DNA of 64,000 nucleotides, taken from CAVVMA01 sp963788205. Its GTDB lineage: Bacteria > Desulfobacterota > Binatia > Binatales > Binataceae. Each line of letters opens with the position of its first letter. Within the stretch, counting starts at the first letter, position 1. This document shows positions 43,926-54,181 of this stretch, piece after piece. The translations under genes and the position numbers were made by a program. The notes beneath the pieces are model-generated. The model ran no database searches. It saw only the letters and a list, made by a program, of their open reading frames with translations, and had not been told where the DNA came from. Where the stretch lies: positions 310,001 to 374,000 of the forward strand of contig CAWBGG010000005.1 in the NCBI GenBank assembly GCA_963788205.1, in the 5' to 3' direction.

Positions 43926-46900
43926 CTATATCCACAACAATACACCTCGCGCCGGGTCGCCCGTGCTCTGAGTAATTCCACGAATATATAATGATAATTG
44001 GGCGCGATACTCATTGAGACGCGGCGCGATGTCGAGGTCGGTCTTGAAATCGACGACCACCCATCGCCGAGCGCCGTTGCTGCGCTCGACGAACGCGAGG
44101 TCCACGATGCCCTCCATCGTCACGCCGTCATCGAGTTTGAGAAGCACCGGACATTCGCGCCGGCAATCGTGCGCCGCGCGCGCGCCTTCGGCCATCAGGC
44201 GCGAGCGTAGCGCGGTCTCGACCGCTGTGATCGCTGCGGCAACTTCGTCCGCCGAGGCACCTATCATCCGGGCGTGAAACGCGGCCGCGGCAGCGATCGC
44301 ATCGCGAGGCGCGTCGAACGGCACGCGCAGCAGCGTAGCATGGACCAGCGTGCCGAATCGCACCCCGTGCGGGCGTCCCGCCTGGCGCGGCAGCTCCTCG
44401 ACCTCGATTTCACCGGCGATCGGAATCGCGCTCGGAACCGCGGCAATCTCGGTCGCGGTCGCGACCTTGATTGCCGGCGTGATTCCCGAGGCGATCGTCG
44501 CGTCGCGTTGCGCGCTCCATCTGTGATGCAGCTCCTTGCCGCGCTGCGAACGCTGACCGCTCTCGTCGGCCTGCAGGAGCTTGTGCTGGCGCAGCCCCAT
44601 CGTCTCGCGCACGTCGAGCTCGAGCGTGAAGGGATCCCACCAGACCACGCGATGCTCTCCGGCTTGCGGGCGATGCGTGCCCGGCGCGACCACTTTGGCT
44701 TTGGCCGGCGCCTTGGGCGGGCGCTCGCGCACGCTGTCGTCGCCGAATTGGGGACATCCGAGCGGCTGCGTCGCGAGCGGCGCGCGCCGCGCCTTGAAAT
44801 CGGGGTAGAGCGCTGGATTTAGCCTGGCGAGCCATCCGTCCTGCGGATCGTCGCCCACCACCGGCGCCACCAGCAGGTCGCGCGCGCGCGTCGCGGCTAC
44901 ATAGAGCAGCCGCACGGCTTCTTCCTGATCGCGGCGCATCTCATCCTCGCCGCGATCGAGCAGGTCGCGCGGAGCGCATCCGCCCAGCCGCAGCGCGCAC
45001 AGCCGCCGCTCGGGATCGATAAAGCGCTGCGGCTCGCCGCGAGTCTCGTTGCAGGTGATATCGGCCAGGATCACGACCGGGAACTCCAGCCCCTTGGCGC
45101 GATGGACGGTCATGATGCGCACGCCTTCGGTGCCTTCTTCGACCACCGGCGCTTCGCTGGCCTCCACGCGCTCGGCCCGCGCTTCGAGCTCGTCGACGAA
45201 GCCGCGGAATGAAATCGCGCCGCGGCGCGCCTCATAGCGGCGGGCCTGGTCCATCAGCCGCATGATGTTGGCCAGCGCCTGCTCGCCCGTGGGCCAGATC
45301 GCGATACCGGCGTGGGCGCGGGTTGCGCCCATCAGGCGCGCGATCGTGTCGGCGATCGGGCGGCGATTGCGCCCGCGATGCAGCTCGCGCAGGATTTGCA
45401 GCGCGCCGCCGACCTCGGCGAGATGAGGCGGCAACTCCTCCGGCAGCTTGCGGAACGGGTGGAGGCTGCCGAGCGTTTCACGAGTCTCGCGGAATTCGAG
45501 CAGCGCGGCGTCGGAAATCGCGAACAGCGGTCCCTTCAGCGTCGCGAACACCAGCAGCTCATCGTCGGGCCGCTCGATCGCGCCGAGCGCGTTGCGAATC
45601 GCTTCGACTTCTTCGCGCTCGTTGAACGAGCCGCCGCGCACCAGCACGTGCGCGATGTGGCGCGCCTCAAGCGCGCGGACATAGGGCCGGGTCACGTCGC
45701 GGCCGTAGGCATTGAGGCGCCGGAACAAAATACAGATGTGGCGCGGCTGCAGCACGGTGCGCTCGGCGGGACGGTCGCGCTCGGTGACGGTCCAGCGGCT
45801 CTCTTCCACCAGCCATCGGATCAGCGCGGCGACCGCGTCGGGCAGCGACTCATCGAGCTGCCACTTCACGACCCGGCCGTATTGGCCGTAAGGAGCGGGC
45901 ACGGGCAGCGCGACGATCGCCGGTTGCGACTCGGGCCCGGGGCGAAACCGATCGAGCGGCGCGTAGGCCGGCTGGGATGCGGATTCAGTGGCCATCAACG
46001 GTGCGAAGACCGCGTTGACCATCTGCTGGAGTTCCGGCACCGCGCGAAAGCTGACGGTGAGATGTTCGAGTGCGGCGCCGCGCTCCAGCAGCCGGCGCTT
46101 GACGCTCTGGTAGAGCGAAACGTCGGCGCGGCGAAAGCGGTAAATCGACTGTTTGGGATCGCCGACGATAAACAGCTTGCCCGCAACCGGCGTTACGCGC
46201 GTCCAGTCGGCCGTGGTCGGATCATCGGCCGCCAGCAGCATCAGGATCTCGGCCTGGAGCGGATCGGTATCCTGGAATTCATCGATGAAAATATGGCTGA
46301 AGCGGCGCTGCAATTCGGCGCGCACCGCGGCGTTGTCGCGTACCAGGTTGCGGGTGATCAGGAGCAGATCGAGGAAATCGAGCAATCCGGCGCGGCGCTT
46401 GACGTCCTCGTAGCGGGCGACCACCGGCCACAGCTCCTCGCGCAGCAGCGGCGCAAGGTTGGCGCCCGACTGGTCGCGGAATAGTTCCAGGCGCTGATGG
46501 AACTGGTCGCGGCGGGCGATCACATCGTCGCGCCCCAGCGGCCCGAAGTCTTCGCCCCATCCGCGCCATCGCCAGCGCCCGCCCGGTCCCCGCAAGAGCC
46601 CGAGCAGCGTGGCTTCAAGCGCGTCGTAGTCGCGGCCGCGCACCGCTTCGAGCCGAATCGCTTCGGTGATCGCGCGGCGAATTTCGTCCAGCGCCTTCTG
46701 CAAGGGATCGTCGTCGCTGGAGAGCTCGGCCAGCTCGCCGAGTTGGAGGGCCTCAGCGACCAGCCGATCGATCTGCGCGTCGCGATCGAAGGTCTCATGC
46801 GGCCACGGCGCATCGAAGTCGCGCCATTGGAGCAGCTCGTACGCAGCCGCGCGCAGGATCGGGCGCGGCCCCTGGCGGTCATTCAAATCGCGCCGGCAGA

Positions 46901-47381
46901 GCATCCGGCGCACGCCCTCAACCGGCGCGGCCAGCACCTGCTCGAACCATCCGTTGAACGCCGTATCGAACAGCCCCTCGGTGACCTCTTCGGGCGCGAC
47001 TTCGAACATCGGATCGACGCCGGCCTCGACCGGGCGCTCGCGGAGCAAATCGGCGCAGAACGAATGGATCGTTCCGATACGCGCCTCTTCGAGCTGGGGC
47101 AGCGCACCGAGCAGGTTGCGCCGCGCCTCGTCGCTGCGAGCGGGATCGTTTCGCGCGCGCTCGATCTCGGTGCGCAGCCGCAGCTTGAGCTCGCCGGCGG
47201 CTTTTTCGGTGAAAGTCACGGCGACCGCGCGATCGAGCGTGGCCCCTCCCGACGCGATCACCGCGACGATCCGGTTCACCAGCTCGGTGGTCTTGCCGGT
47301 GCCGGCGGCGGCTTCGATTATCAGCGTGGCCGCGAGATCGCCTCGGATCCGATCGCGCGCTGCCTGATCGGCGAGCGTCAT
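43926..47381 (-). CDS. AddA-like UvrD-family helicase/exonuclease
   Basis: This 1151-residue protein has the SF1 helicase motifs in order: Walker A EAAAGTGKTT (about 23-32), Walker B FIDEFQDTDPLQ, GDPKQSIYRFRRAD, VHRAKGLEFPVVILAD and LLYVAATRARDLL, and a C-terminal PD-(D/E)xK nuclease with EGIVDLAFVE and WVVVDFKTD. This is the architecture of AddA/RecB-type subunits that process DNA double-strand breaks. The ATG overlaps the stop of the AddB-like gene (ATGA), so both subunits are made together. The upstream extension to 47534 is rejected. Confidence 0.85.
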   Translation of the reverse strand: MTLADQAARDRIRGDLAATLIIEAAAGTGKTTELVNRIVAVIASGGATLDRAVAVTFTEKAAGELKLRLRTEIERARNDPARSDEARRNLLGALPQLEEARIGTIHSFCADLLRERPVEAGVDPMFEVAPEEVTEGLFDTAFNGWFEQVLAAPVEGVRRMLCRRDLNDRQGPRPILRAAAYELLQWRDFDAPWPHETFDRDAQIDRLVAEALQLGELAELSSDDDPLQKALDEIRRAITEAIRLEAVRGRDYDALEATLLGLLRGPGGRWRWRGWGEDFGPLGRDDVIARRDQFHQRLELFRDQSGANLAPLLREELWPVVARYEDVKRRAGLLDFLDLLLITRNLVRDNAAVRAELQRRFSHIFIDEFQDTDPLQAEILMLLAADDPTTADWTRVTPVAGKLFIVGDPKQSIYRFRRADVSLYQSVKRRLLERGAALEHLTVSFRAVPELQQMVNAVFAPLMATESASQPAYAPLDRFRPGPESQPAIVALPVPAPYGQYGRVVKWQLDESLPDAVAALIRWLVEESRWTVTERDRPAERTVLQPRHICILFRRLNAYGRDVTRPYVRALEARHIAHVLVRGGSFNEREEVEAIRNALGAIERPDDELLVFATLKGPLFAISDAALLEFRETRETLGSLHPFRKLPEELPPHLAEVGGALQILRELHRGRNRRPIADTIARLMGATRAHAGIAIWPTGEQALANIMRLMDQARRYEARRGAISFRGFVDELEARAERVEASEAPVVEEGTEGVRIMTVHRAKGLEFPVVILADITCNETRGEPQRFIDPERRLCALRLGGCAPRDLLDRGEDEMRRDQEEAVRLLYVAATRARDLLVAPVVGDDPQDGWLARLNPALYPDFKARRAPLATQPLGCPQFGDDSVRERPPKAPAKAKVVAPGTHRPQAGEHRVVWWDPFTLELDVRETMGLRQHKLLQADESGQRSQRGKELHHRWSAQRDATIASGITPAIKVATATEIAAVPSAIPIAGEIEVEELPRQAGRPHGVRFGTLVHATLLRVPFDAPRDAIAAAAAFHARMIGASADEVAAAITAVETALRSRLMAEGARAAHDCRRECPVLLKLDDGVTMEGIVDLAFVERSNGARRWVVVDFKTDLDIAPRLNEYRAQLSLYIRGITQSTGDPARGVLLWI

Positions 47382-50300
47382 TGGGTCTCCCGTAGGCGCA
47401 TCAGGCTCTGGACCTGCGCCACTGGCTTGAGGCTCGAGCGCAGCTCTTCGTAAGGTCCGCACACGCGGCGATAATCGCAGTAAGCGCATTCGCGCGCGCC
47501 GGGGATGGCGGGCATGAAGCCCTCGGCAAGCCATTCGCCGATCGTGCGGGTGACGGCGCCGATCGCGCTGAGCGCCGCCTCGTCGATCTTCACGATCCGT
47601 TCTTCGTAACCGCCGGCGGCGGTGCAGTAGTACAAACGGCCCGCCTCGACCGGCTCGCCGAGCAGGTTTTGCGCCGCGAGCGCGTAGAGAATCGGTTGCA
47701 GCGTCTTGCCGCCGCCGACAATCACGCGCTTTTCAGCCCAGGCCTTGCCGGTTTTGTGATCGGTAATCCGCAGCCGGCCGGAAGGATTGCGCTCGACCAG
47801 ATCGATTGAGCCGCGCAGCCGCAAGCCCGCGACGGCGACCGGGTCGGCGCTGCTGGCCGGGTCGGCCTGATCGCGATCGGTCAAGCCGAAGGCGAGCTCG
47901 AAGCGCTCGGGGCACCATCGTTCGGCGTCGGCAGCGGCGCGCCGCAGCCACTCGCGCAGATCGGCGCGGATCGAATCGATGCCGTCGCTCCACACGCGCT
48001 CGATCGCGGGTGCGAGTTCCTCGTGATATTTTCCTGCAACGCGCGCCAGCGCCGCATCGACGCGCACTTGCGCATCTTCGAGATTGGCGGCCGTTACCGG
48101 CAGGAGATCGGCGCCGCGCAGCTCGCTTAAAATCTCGAACTGGACCTCGTGGAACAGCTTGCCGCGAGTGAGCGGATCGATCACTTCGATCGCTTCGGCT
48201 TCTTCGCGCGGCGCGAGCCGATGGACCGCTTGGAGGAAAAAGCGATAAGGGCAGGCGGCGAAATTCTGCAAAGCGGTGGGCGAGTACGAGCGCGCGCCGA
48301 TCTGATGGCGCGCCAGCGCTGCGCGGGTTGATTCCGGCGGCTCGACCAAGCCGTCGGCGGGGGTCCAGCGCCGCAGCCAGCGCCGCGCCCGCACGCGCAA
48401 CGCGCGCGCCAGATGCGGATTCGCATCGAGCAGGTAATGCGCCGCGCCTGTCGTGGTTTCGGGATGGGCATCGAGGAGCTGGTCGAGCACCGCCAAGTCG
48501 AACTCGGCGGCGTCGATCGCGTCGAGCGGATCGGCCGGCGCGGGCCATCCCAGCCGAATCCGCTGGTCGTACGCGGCGCGGCGGGCCAGCTCGTCAAAGC
48601 CGGGCAGCGCGCCCTCGCCAGCGCGCAGGATTTCGAGCGCGTAGAACGACGGCACGCGCGGCCGGCCCTGATCGAGGTCAACCCGCGGCCAGGAGAGCAT
48701 CACGCTCTCGCGCGCCGCGCCGGCCGCGATCCGGAGCGCGAGGCGTTCATCGTCGGCGCGATTTTTCTGAATAGGGAGCGCGGCGCTGACGCGCTCGCGA
48801 GCCGCGTCGGCCAGAATCGGATCTTCGGTGAGCTTTTTCGGAAAGACGCGCTCGGCGAGTCCGGGCACCAGCACCACGTCAAAGGCCATCCCGCGCGCGT
48901 AGCGGGCCGGCGCGACGAACACCGCGCCGTAGCGGCGGCGCGGCGGCGGAACTTCGAGCATGCCCAGCCGCTCGGCCAACACCAGACGCACCTCGTCGAG
49001 GCCGAGCGGCCCCACCGGTCCCATCGGTTCGAGCTCGGCAAGCGCGCTGAGGACGGCGGCGCGATCACGCACCGCCGAATCAACCAGCGCGCGCAGATGG
49101 CCCAGCCATTCGCTCCAGATCGCCAGGCGCGGCAAGGAACTCAGCGCTGAGATCATCGGCAGCGCGATCTGCTTCAGATGGTCGAGGTCGAGCGTACGCC
49201 GGGCGAGCGAGGCCACGCGCGCCTCGTCATCCTGCACTTCGGCAGCCCGTTTCGCGAGCTCGGCGCCGAGCCCGCTGAGGCGTTTCTCCCAACGCTCGCG
49301 GCTACCGATCACGGCCGCATCGACGATGATTCGTTCCCATCGCCACGGCGCGCGCAGCGTCCCCTCGACCACCGGAGCGGGATCGGCCGCGGGCGCCTGC
49401 GTTTGAGCCGGCGGTGCGGTGACTTCGAGATCGCCGGCCAGCGCGCCCGCGCCCATCTCGAGGTCGGGAGCGATGAACTCCTGGCGCGGGACGGAATCGC
49501 CGGGCGCAGAATCTGAGAGGTCGGGAACCTGGGCGAGCGACAGATACTCGGCGAAGCGGCGCGCGGAAAGATTTTCCGCCGCGCAGGCGAGCAGCGCCAG
49601 CAGCGCGCGGCCGCCGGGCTCGGGCCGCGCGGTGCCGCGCGCGAAATAGGCCGGCACGCCGGCGCGCCGCAGCGCTTCTTCCAGATAAGGCGCGTAACGC
49701 GCGGAGGCGTGGAGCAGCACCGCGATACCATCGAACGGCACGCCGCGCCGGGCCTCGGCCTGAATCCGCCGGGCGATCTCGACGCACTCCTGCATCTCAC
49801 CCGGCGCGGAGCGCACGGCGACGGTTGAATCGAGCGCGCGCGGCGGCGGGGTCTGGTCGCTGAACAGATAGTTTTGTAATCGAATCAGCGAGGAGACCTC
49901 GCCGCCGTTCGCATCCGGCGGCGGGGGCTTGTCGGCAACAACACCGAGCGCCGCTTCGAGCAGGCGCTCGCTGCGCGTGTCGCCGTTGGGAACCGTCGCG
50001 AGCATCGCGGGCGAGCGGGCCGCCAGCGCGGCGATCAGATCGCGCTCACAGATACTTTCGATCGGCACGTCGAGCAGCAGCGTGGGAAGCGCGGCGAAGC
50101 GCGGCGGCGGATCTTCCAGCGCACTGGCGGCGGCGATTTCGAGCACGCCGGCGCGATCGATCAACTTCGCGTCGGCCAGCTCAGCCTCGAATTGCCTCAG
50201 AATCGCGGCGAGCGGAGCGCCGATCGCATCAAGGCGTTCGAGCGCCTCAGGCCCGACACGGTTAAGGCGCAATTCGCTCAGCGTGCGCGCGAGTGCGCCC

Positions 50301-50668
50301 GGAAATCCCGGCCGGTTGGCAACCGGCTCGAAGTATCCGAGACGGCCCTCCACAGCGAGCCGGAAGACCGCGCGCGCCGCGACCGCTTGCGCGGCCAGCC
50401 CGGTTGCAGGGGCGACGCCGGTTTCCGCCAGATGTTCGGCGGCCAGCAGGCCAGCGAGCCGGTTGAGCGTCAACCGATGGATTCCGAACAGCGCGCCGCG
50501 CGCGTTGGCCATCTCGCGCAGGAGATCGTCACTAGCCTCCCAGTTGGGCGCGACGACCAGCGCCTCGGCGCCGGGCGGGATGCGGTCGAGCCACGCTCGC
50601 GCGGCGGCGATCCGATCGGCGGCGCGCGGCGAGTTGATGATCTGGTGCGATGCGGCCATCGGCGACAA
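47378..50668 (-). CDS. AddB-like nuclease subunit
   Basis: The 1096-residue protein has a degenerate helicase-type N-terminal half and a C-terminal nuclease domain with ITDHKTGKAW. The Fe-S cluster cysteines are visible as AACPYRFF and, near the end, CAYCDYRRVCG, as in AddB. The nucleotide-binding GxGKT element of typical AddB is not seen near the start (VVAPNWEASDDLLREM), so helicase activity is likely absent on this subunit. It precedes the AddA-like gene with a four-base overlap. A start at 50659 is equally possible. Confidence 0.8.
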   Translation of the reverse strand: MSPMAASHQIINSPRAADRIAAARAWLDRIPPGAEALVVAPNWEASDDLLREMANARGALFGIHRLTLNRLAGLLAAEHLAETGVAPATGLAAQAVAARAVFRLAVEGRLGYFEPVANRPGFPGALARTLSELRLNRVGPEALERLDAIGAPLAAILRQFEAELADAKLIDRAGVLEIAAASALEDPPPRFAALPTLLLDVPIESICERDLIAALAARSPAMLATVPNGDTRSERLLEAALGVVADKPPPPDANGGEVSSLIRLQNYLFSDQTPPPRALDSTVAVRSAPGEMQECVEIARRIQAEARRGVPFDGIAVLLHASARYAPYLEEALRRAGVPAYFARGTARPEPGGRALLALLACAAENLSARRFAEYLSLAQVPDLSDSAPGDSVPRQEFIAPDLEMGAGALAGDLEVTAPPAQTQAPAADPAPVVEGTLRAPWRWERIIVDAAVIGSRERWEKRLSGLGAELAKRAAEVQDDEARVASLARRTLDLDHLKQIALPMISALSSLPRLAIWSEWLGHLRALVDSAVRDRAAVLSALAELEPMGPVGPLGLDEVRLVLAERLGMLEVPPPRRRYGAVFVAPARYARGMAFDVVLVPGLAERVFPKKLTEDPILADAARERVSAALPIQKNRADDERLALRIAAGAARESVMLSWPRVDLDQGRPRVPSFYALEILRAGEGALPGFDELARRAAYDQRIRLGWPAPADPLDAIDAAEFDLAVLDQLLDAHPETTTGAAHYLLDANPHLARALRVRARRWLRRWTPADGLVEPPESTRAALARHQIGARSYSPTALQNFAACPYRFFLQAVHRLAPREEAEAIEVIDPLTRGKLFHEVQFEILSELRGADLLPVTAANLEDAQVRVDAALARVAGKYHEELAPAIERVWSDGIDSIRADLREWLRRAAADAERWCPERFELAFGLTDRDQADPASSADPVAVAGLRLRGSIDLVERNPSGRLRITDHKTGKAWAEKRVIVGGGKTLQPILYALAAQNLLGEPVEAGRLYYCTAAGGYEERIVKIDEAALSAIGAVTRTIGEWLAEGFMPAIPGARECAYCDYRRVCGPYEELRSSLKPVAQVQSLMRLRETQ

Positions 50669-51185
50669 GAGCCCAATGTAGCGCGTGGGTGGGGAGCCGA
50701 CCTAGCCCCCGCAACCCGCAGAAGAGCATTCTGTCGCAGGCGGCAAAGGTCGCTCCGACGGATTCAACAGTCCTGCTTTTGGGTGAAAACAGGAACTGGA
50801 AAGGAACTCATTGCTCGTGCTATTCACCGGCGGTCAGGCCCCCTGCGCGGAAGAACGGGCCAAAGATCTCCGCCGCCTTGGTGCGCAAGTCGTGGTCGGC
50901 AACCACAAAGATTAGCCGCGTGGAAGCCATCCGTAGCTGCTTCGGAGTGTCGCGAAAAGGAGGTGGCAGATGGTTTCACAATGGCCAGTTTGATTACTCC
51001 CTACGGAAGTGCGAAAGCTCTGAAAGTTGCGCGGGATCTGGATTCGAAGGTCGAAGCTTTGCCAACCGCGGCGGCTGCCGGAGCGGCGCCGCCTCGTCTT
51101 TAGGAGCCGTGGCGACGCCCGATTCATCAATCGTGAAGTTCAAAAGAGGACGGCGACCCCGGAACTTAATCAAAGGAGTGATGAC
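50669..51185. other. Region of gene fragments before the hydrolase cluster
   Basis: This 517-base gap holds no intact gene. Its first part contains a relic of a sigma-54 activator and probably of an NmrA-like gene (see next entry). The rest (about 50960-51170) is open in several frames without recognisable sequence, and ends with the AAAGGAG ribosome site of the hydrolase gene. Confidence 0.5.
50725..50950 (+). pseudogene. Relics of a sigma-54 activator and an NmrA-like gene
   Basis: One frame reads LSQAAKVAPTDSTVLLLGE and a neighbouring frame continues KTGTGKELIARAIHRRSG, the Walker A part of a sigma-54 AAA+ domain broken by a frameshift (about 50728-50840). Directly after it, EERAKDLRRLGAQVVVGNHKD resembles the second strand region of NmrA-type NAD(P)-binding proteins. 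Both pieces are too short to function and appear fused by deletion. Confidence 0.6.
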
Positions 51186-52007
51186 ATGAGCACGATCACT
51201 ACAAAAGACGGCACACTGATTTACTACAAGGACTGGGGAACGGGACAGCCCGTCGTCTTCAGCCATGGATGGCCACTTAGCGCTGACGCGTGGGAAGACC
51301 AGATGCTGTTTCTCGCCTCGCGCGGCTACCGATGCGTCGCGCATGATCGGCGCGGTCACGGCCGCTCTAGCCAGCCCTGGAACGGCAACGAGATGGACAC
51401 CTACGCCGACGACCTCGCGGCTCTCGTCAACACACTCGATCTGAAAAACGCGATCCACGTCGGTCACTCGACGGGCGGTGGCGAGGTCGCCCGCTATATC
51501 GGCCGCCACGGCACAAAACGTGTCGCCAAGGCGGTGCTGATCGGCGCGGTGCCGCCGATTATGCTCAAGACCGCGGCCAATCCCGGCGGCCTGCCCATCG
51601 AGGCGTTCCACCAAATCCGCGCCGGCGTTACTGCCGATCGCTCGCAATTCTTCAAGGATCTGAGCGCGCCATTTTACGGCGCCAACCGGCCCGACGCTAA
51701 AGTCTCGCAAGGCCTTCGCGACTCGTTCTGGCTGCAAGGGATGCAATGCGGTTTCAACGCCGCCTTCGACTGCATCAAGGCCTTTTCCGAGACCGACTTC
51801 ACCGTCGACCTCCAGAAGTTTGATGTCCCGACGCTTATCATTCATGGCGACGACGACCAGATCGTCCCGATTGGCGCCTCGGCCCTACGATCGTCCAAAC
51901 TGATAAAGGGCGCACGTCTCGAGATCTACAAAGGCGCGCCGCACGGCATGTGTTCGACCCTCAAAGACCGGGTCAACGCTGAACTCTTGTCGTTCTTCAA
52001 AGCCTAG
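51186..52007 (+). CDS. Alpha/beta hydrolase, non-heme chloroperoxidase type
   Basis: The 273-residue protein has the order YYKDWGTGQPVVFSHGWPLS, DRRGHGRSS, the elbow HVGHSTGGGE (Ser95), IIHGDDDQIVP (acid) and GAPHGM (His). This matches the cofactor-free haloperoxidase/arylesterase group, which hydrolyse esters or perhydrolyse acids. The ATG at 51186 follows AAAGGAG. It leads the plus-strand block up to 60142, ahead of a sigma-54 activator. Confidence 0.83.
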   Translation: MSTITTKDGTLIYYKDWGTGQPVVFSHGWPLSADAWEDQMLFLASRGYRCVAHDRRGHGRSSQPWNGNEMDTYADDLAALVNTLDLKNAIHVGHSTGGGEVARYIGRHGTKRVAKAVLIGAVPPIMLKTAANPGGLPIEAFHQIRAGVTADRSQFFKDLSAPFYGANRPDAKVSQGLRDSFWLQGMQCGFNAAFDCIKAFSETDFTVDLQKFDVPTLIIHGDDDQIVPIGASALRSSKLIKGARLEIYKGAPHGMCSTLKDRVNAELLSFFKA

Positions 52008-52172
52008 CCAATCCGATTACCGAAAACATGGCGCGACGGGACACCTTCGATCGCGCTCGGCAGGCCTTGTACGCAGCAAGTCAAAACGGCAAGCCCGCTG
52101 GCCGATAAGGAGGTAACAAACGCTCGCGCTTCCACGGCAAGAGCGCTATATCGTCGAGCAGGTTTTGCCGAG

Positions 52173-53915
52173 ATGAATCCATCGGAAACCCAGCTTCGGA
52201 TCATGATCGATATGATTCCCGCGATGGCGTGGTGCTGTCTCACCGACGGCACCACCGAATTTCTCAATAAACGGTGGCTCGACTACACCGGGCTCTCGCT
52301 GGACCAGTCCCTCGGCTGGGGATGGCAGGCCCCAGTTCATCCTGAGGATTTGGAAAAGATCATGGAGGTATGGAGAGCCATTCTGGCCTCTGGAGAACCG
52401 GGCGAGGGGGAAGCCCGGCTGCGGCGGTTCGACGGCGAATATCGCTGGTTCCTATTTCGTGCCGAGCCGTTTCGCAACGAGCATGGCACGCTCGTGAGAT
52501 GGTACGGAACGAATACCGATATCGAGGACCTCAAGCGAGCCGAAAAGGAGCTCCGCGATCTGGTCGACTACGTTCCGCAGCTCATCGTTATCCGCGGGCC
52601 CGACGGACGTAGTCTACACGCCAACCGGGTCACCCTTGACTATCTCGGCTGCACCCTCGAGGACTTTCAAGCGGCAGACTTTGATCGGGCAGTGATCCAT
52701 CCGGACGACTGGGACAGGTTGACGAGCACCCGCAGCCAGATCTCCCGCAGCGAGGCATTCGAATTCGAATCACGAATGCGCGGGAGGGACGGCCTCTATC
52801 GCTGGTTCCTATTCCGCTACAACCCGCTTCGCGACTGTGACGGACGCGTCCTCCGCTGGTTCGTGACCGGTACGGAAATCGAAAATCGGAAGCAGGCGGA
52901 AGAGCGAGCGCAAAAGGAGAACCTGGCGCTGCGTGAGGAAATCGACAAGGTCTCGATGTTCGAGGAGATCGTCGGAGCTTCATCGCCTCTGCAAGCGGTT
53001 CTTTCCCGAGTCGGCAAGGTCGCCCCGACCGAATCCACGATTCTCATCACCGGCGAAACCGGGACGGGCAAAGAGCTGATCGCCCGCGCGGTCCACAAGC
53101 TATCGTCACGGGCGTCGCGAGCCTTCGTCGGCGTGAACTGCGCGGCGATCCCGCAGTCGCTGATCGCTTCGGAGCTTTTCGGCCACGAGAAAGGAGCGTT
53201 CACCGGAGCCTTGCAACGCCGGCCAGGCCGCTTCGAGATCGCCGAAGGCGGCACGCTGTTCCTTGACGAGGTCGCAGAGCTCCCCGCTGAGACCCAGGTC
53301 GCTTTGCTGCGGGTCCTGCAAGAGCGCGAGTTCGAGCGCGTCGGCGGCAACCAGCCGATTCGGGTTGACGTTCGCGTGATCGCCGCCACCAATCGTGACT
53401 TGAAGGCCGCCATCGCATCCGGCGCTTTTCGGAGCGACCTTTTCTATCGCCTGAGCGTATTCCCGATTGAGATTCCTCCGCTGCGAGAACGCAAGGACGA
53501 TATTGCGATGCTGGTCGAGTACTTCATCGACCGTTACGCCAGCGAGGCGGGCAAAGAGATCCGAAATATCAGCAAGAAGAGCCTGGAGCTGCTTCAGTCA
53601 TATCCCTGGCCCGGCAACGTTCGCGAGCTCCAGAACGTTATCGAGCGATCGGTAATTCTCTGTGAGACGGACACCTTTTCAGTTGACGAGAGTTGGTTGT
53701 CGCGTGAAACTCCACCGACGTTTTCGGCGAGCCAGTCGCTGGTCCAAACGCTGACGACGCAGCAGAAGGCGATGATCGAGGCCGCGTTGGCGGAAACGCG
53801 CGGTCAAGTGTCCGGCCCATCGGGCGCCGCGGCCAAGCTCAGCATGCGCGCCTCCACGCTGGAATCCAGGATCAGATCACTTAAGATCGACAAGCACCGC
53901 TTCAAGAGCCCCTAG
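52173..53915 (+). CDS. PAS-PAS-AAA+ sigma-54 activator
   Basis: The 580-residue regulator has two PAS domains (about 8-120 and 125-240, each with a YRWFLFR element), a short coiled linker, an AAA+ domain with GETGTGKE (294-301), a canonical GAFTGA loop (341-346) and GTLFLDEV, and a C-terminal Fis-type HTH with a divergent recognition part (about 545-575). Two PAS domains in place of a receiver point to direct sensing of a small molecule or redox state. It stands among catabolic genes and is the likely activator of a candidate sigma-54 promoter at 54407. Confidence 0.87.
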   Translation: MNPSETQLRIMIDMIPAMAWCCLTDGTTEFLNKRWLDYTGLSLDQSLGWGWQAPVHPEDLEKIMEVWRAILASGEPGEGEARLRRFDGEYRWFLFRAEPFRNEHGTLVRWYGTNTDIEDLKRAEKELRDLVDYVPQLIVIRGPDGRSLHANRVTLDYLGCTLEDFQAADFDRAVIHPDDWDRLTSTRSQISRSEAFEFESRMRGRDGLYRWFLFRYNPLRDCDGRVLRWFVTGTEIENRKQAEERAQKENLALREEIDKVSMFEEIVGASSPLQAVLSRVGKVAPTESTILITGETGTGKELIARAVHKLSSRASRAFVGVNCAAIPQSLIASELFGHEKGAFTGALQRRPGRFEIAEGGTLFLDEVAELPAETQVALLRVLQEREFERVGGNQPIRVDVRVIAATNRDLKAAIASGAFRSDLFYRLSVFPIEIPPLRERKDDIAMLVEYFIDRYASEAGKEIRNISKKSLELLQSYPWPGNVRELQNVIERSVILCETDTFSVDESWLSRETPPTFSASQSLVQTLTTQQKAMIEAALAETRGQVSGPSGAAAKLSMRASTLESRIRSLKIDKHRFKSP

Positions 53916-54181
53916 CGGGAGTCCTTTTGACCCCGTGCTTTCGCGATCCACTCCCGGACGTATGCGGGGCAGTTTTCGAGCGTGATCCCCTCGAGCTCCC
54001 AACGCGCGAGAGCCGCCAGCACGTCCCGATCGACACGCTTCACCTCGCGCATATCAAGGATGATCGGAAGATCCTCGCCAACGAAGGCTTCCTCCAACTC
54101 TGCGGCATGATCGACGTCGATGCGGCCGCTGAGCGTGAAGAGCACGAAGTCAGGATTCGCAGACCTAACGATCTTCAGCAT
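53912..54181 (-). CDS. Small STAS-like protein
   Basis: The 89-residue product starts MLKIVRSANPDFVLFTLSGR and has IDVDHAAELEEAF, LPIILDMREVKRVDRDVLAAL: this beta-alpha pattern fits a STAS-like regulatory domain. It lacks the usual conserved Ser. It is convergent with the sigma-54 activator and overlaps its end by four bases. Start at 54181, behind GAAGAAAG; an upstream extension exists but is not supported. A role in regulation is only suggested by fold. Confidence 0.6.
   Translation of the reverse strand: MLKIVRSANPDFVLFTLSGRIDVDHAAELEEAFVGEDLPIILDMREVKRVDRDVLAALARWELEGITLENCPAYVREWIAKARGQKDSR

Noticed and set aside
46497..47453. Plus-strand open frames opposite the AddA-like gene
   Set aside because: High-GC shadow frames; the helicase motifs are on the minus strand.
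52100..52172. Strong ribosome site AAGGAGG at about 52106 as the start of an extra small gene
   Set aside because: No start codon with an open frame of useful length follows it before the activator gene.
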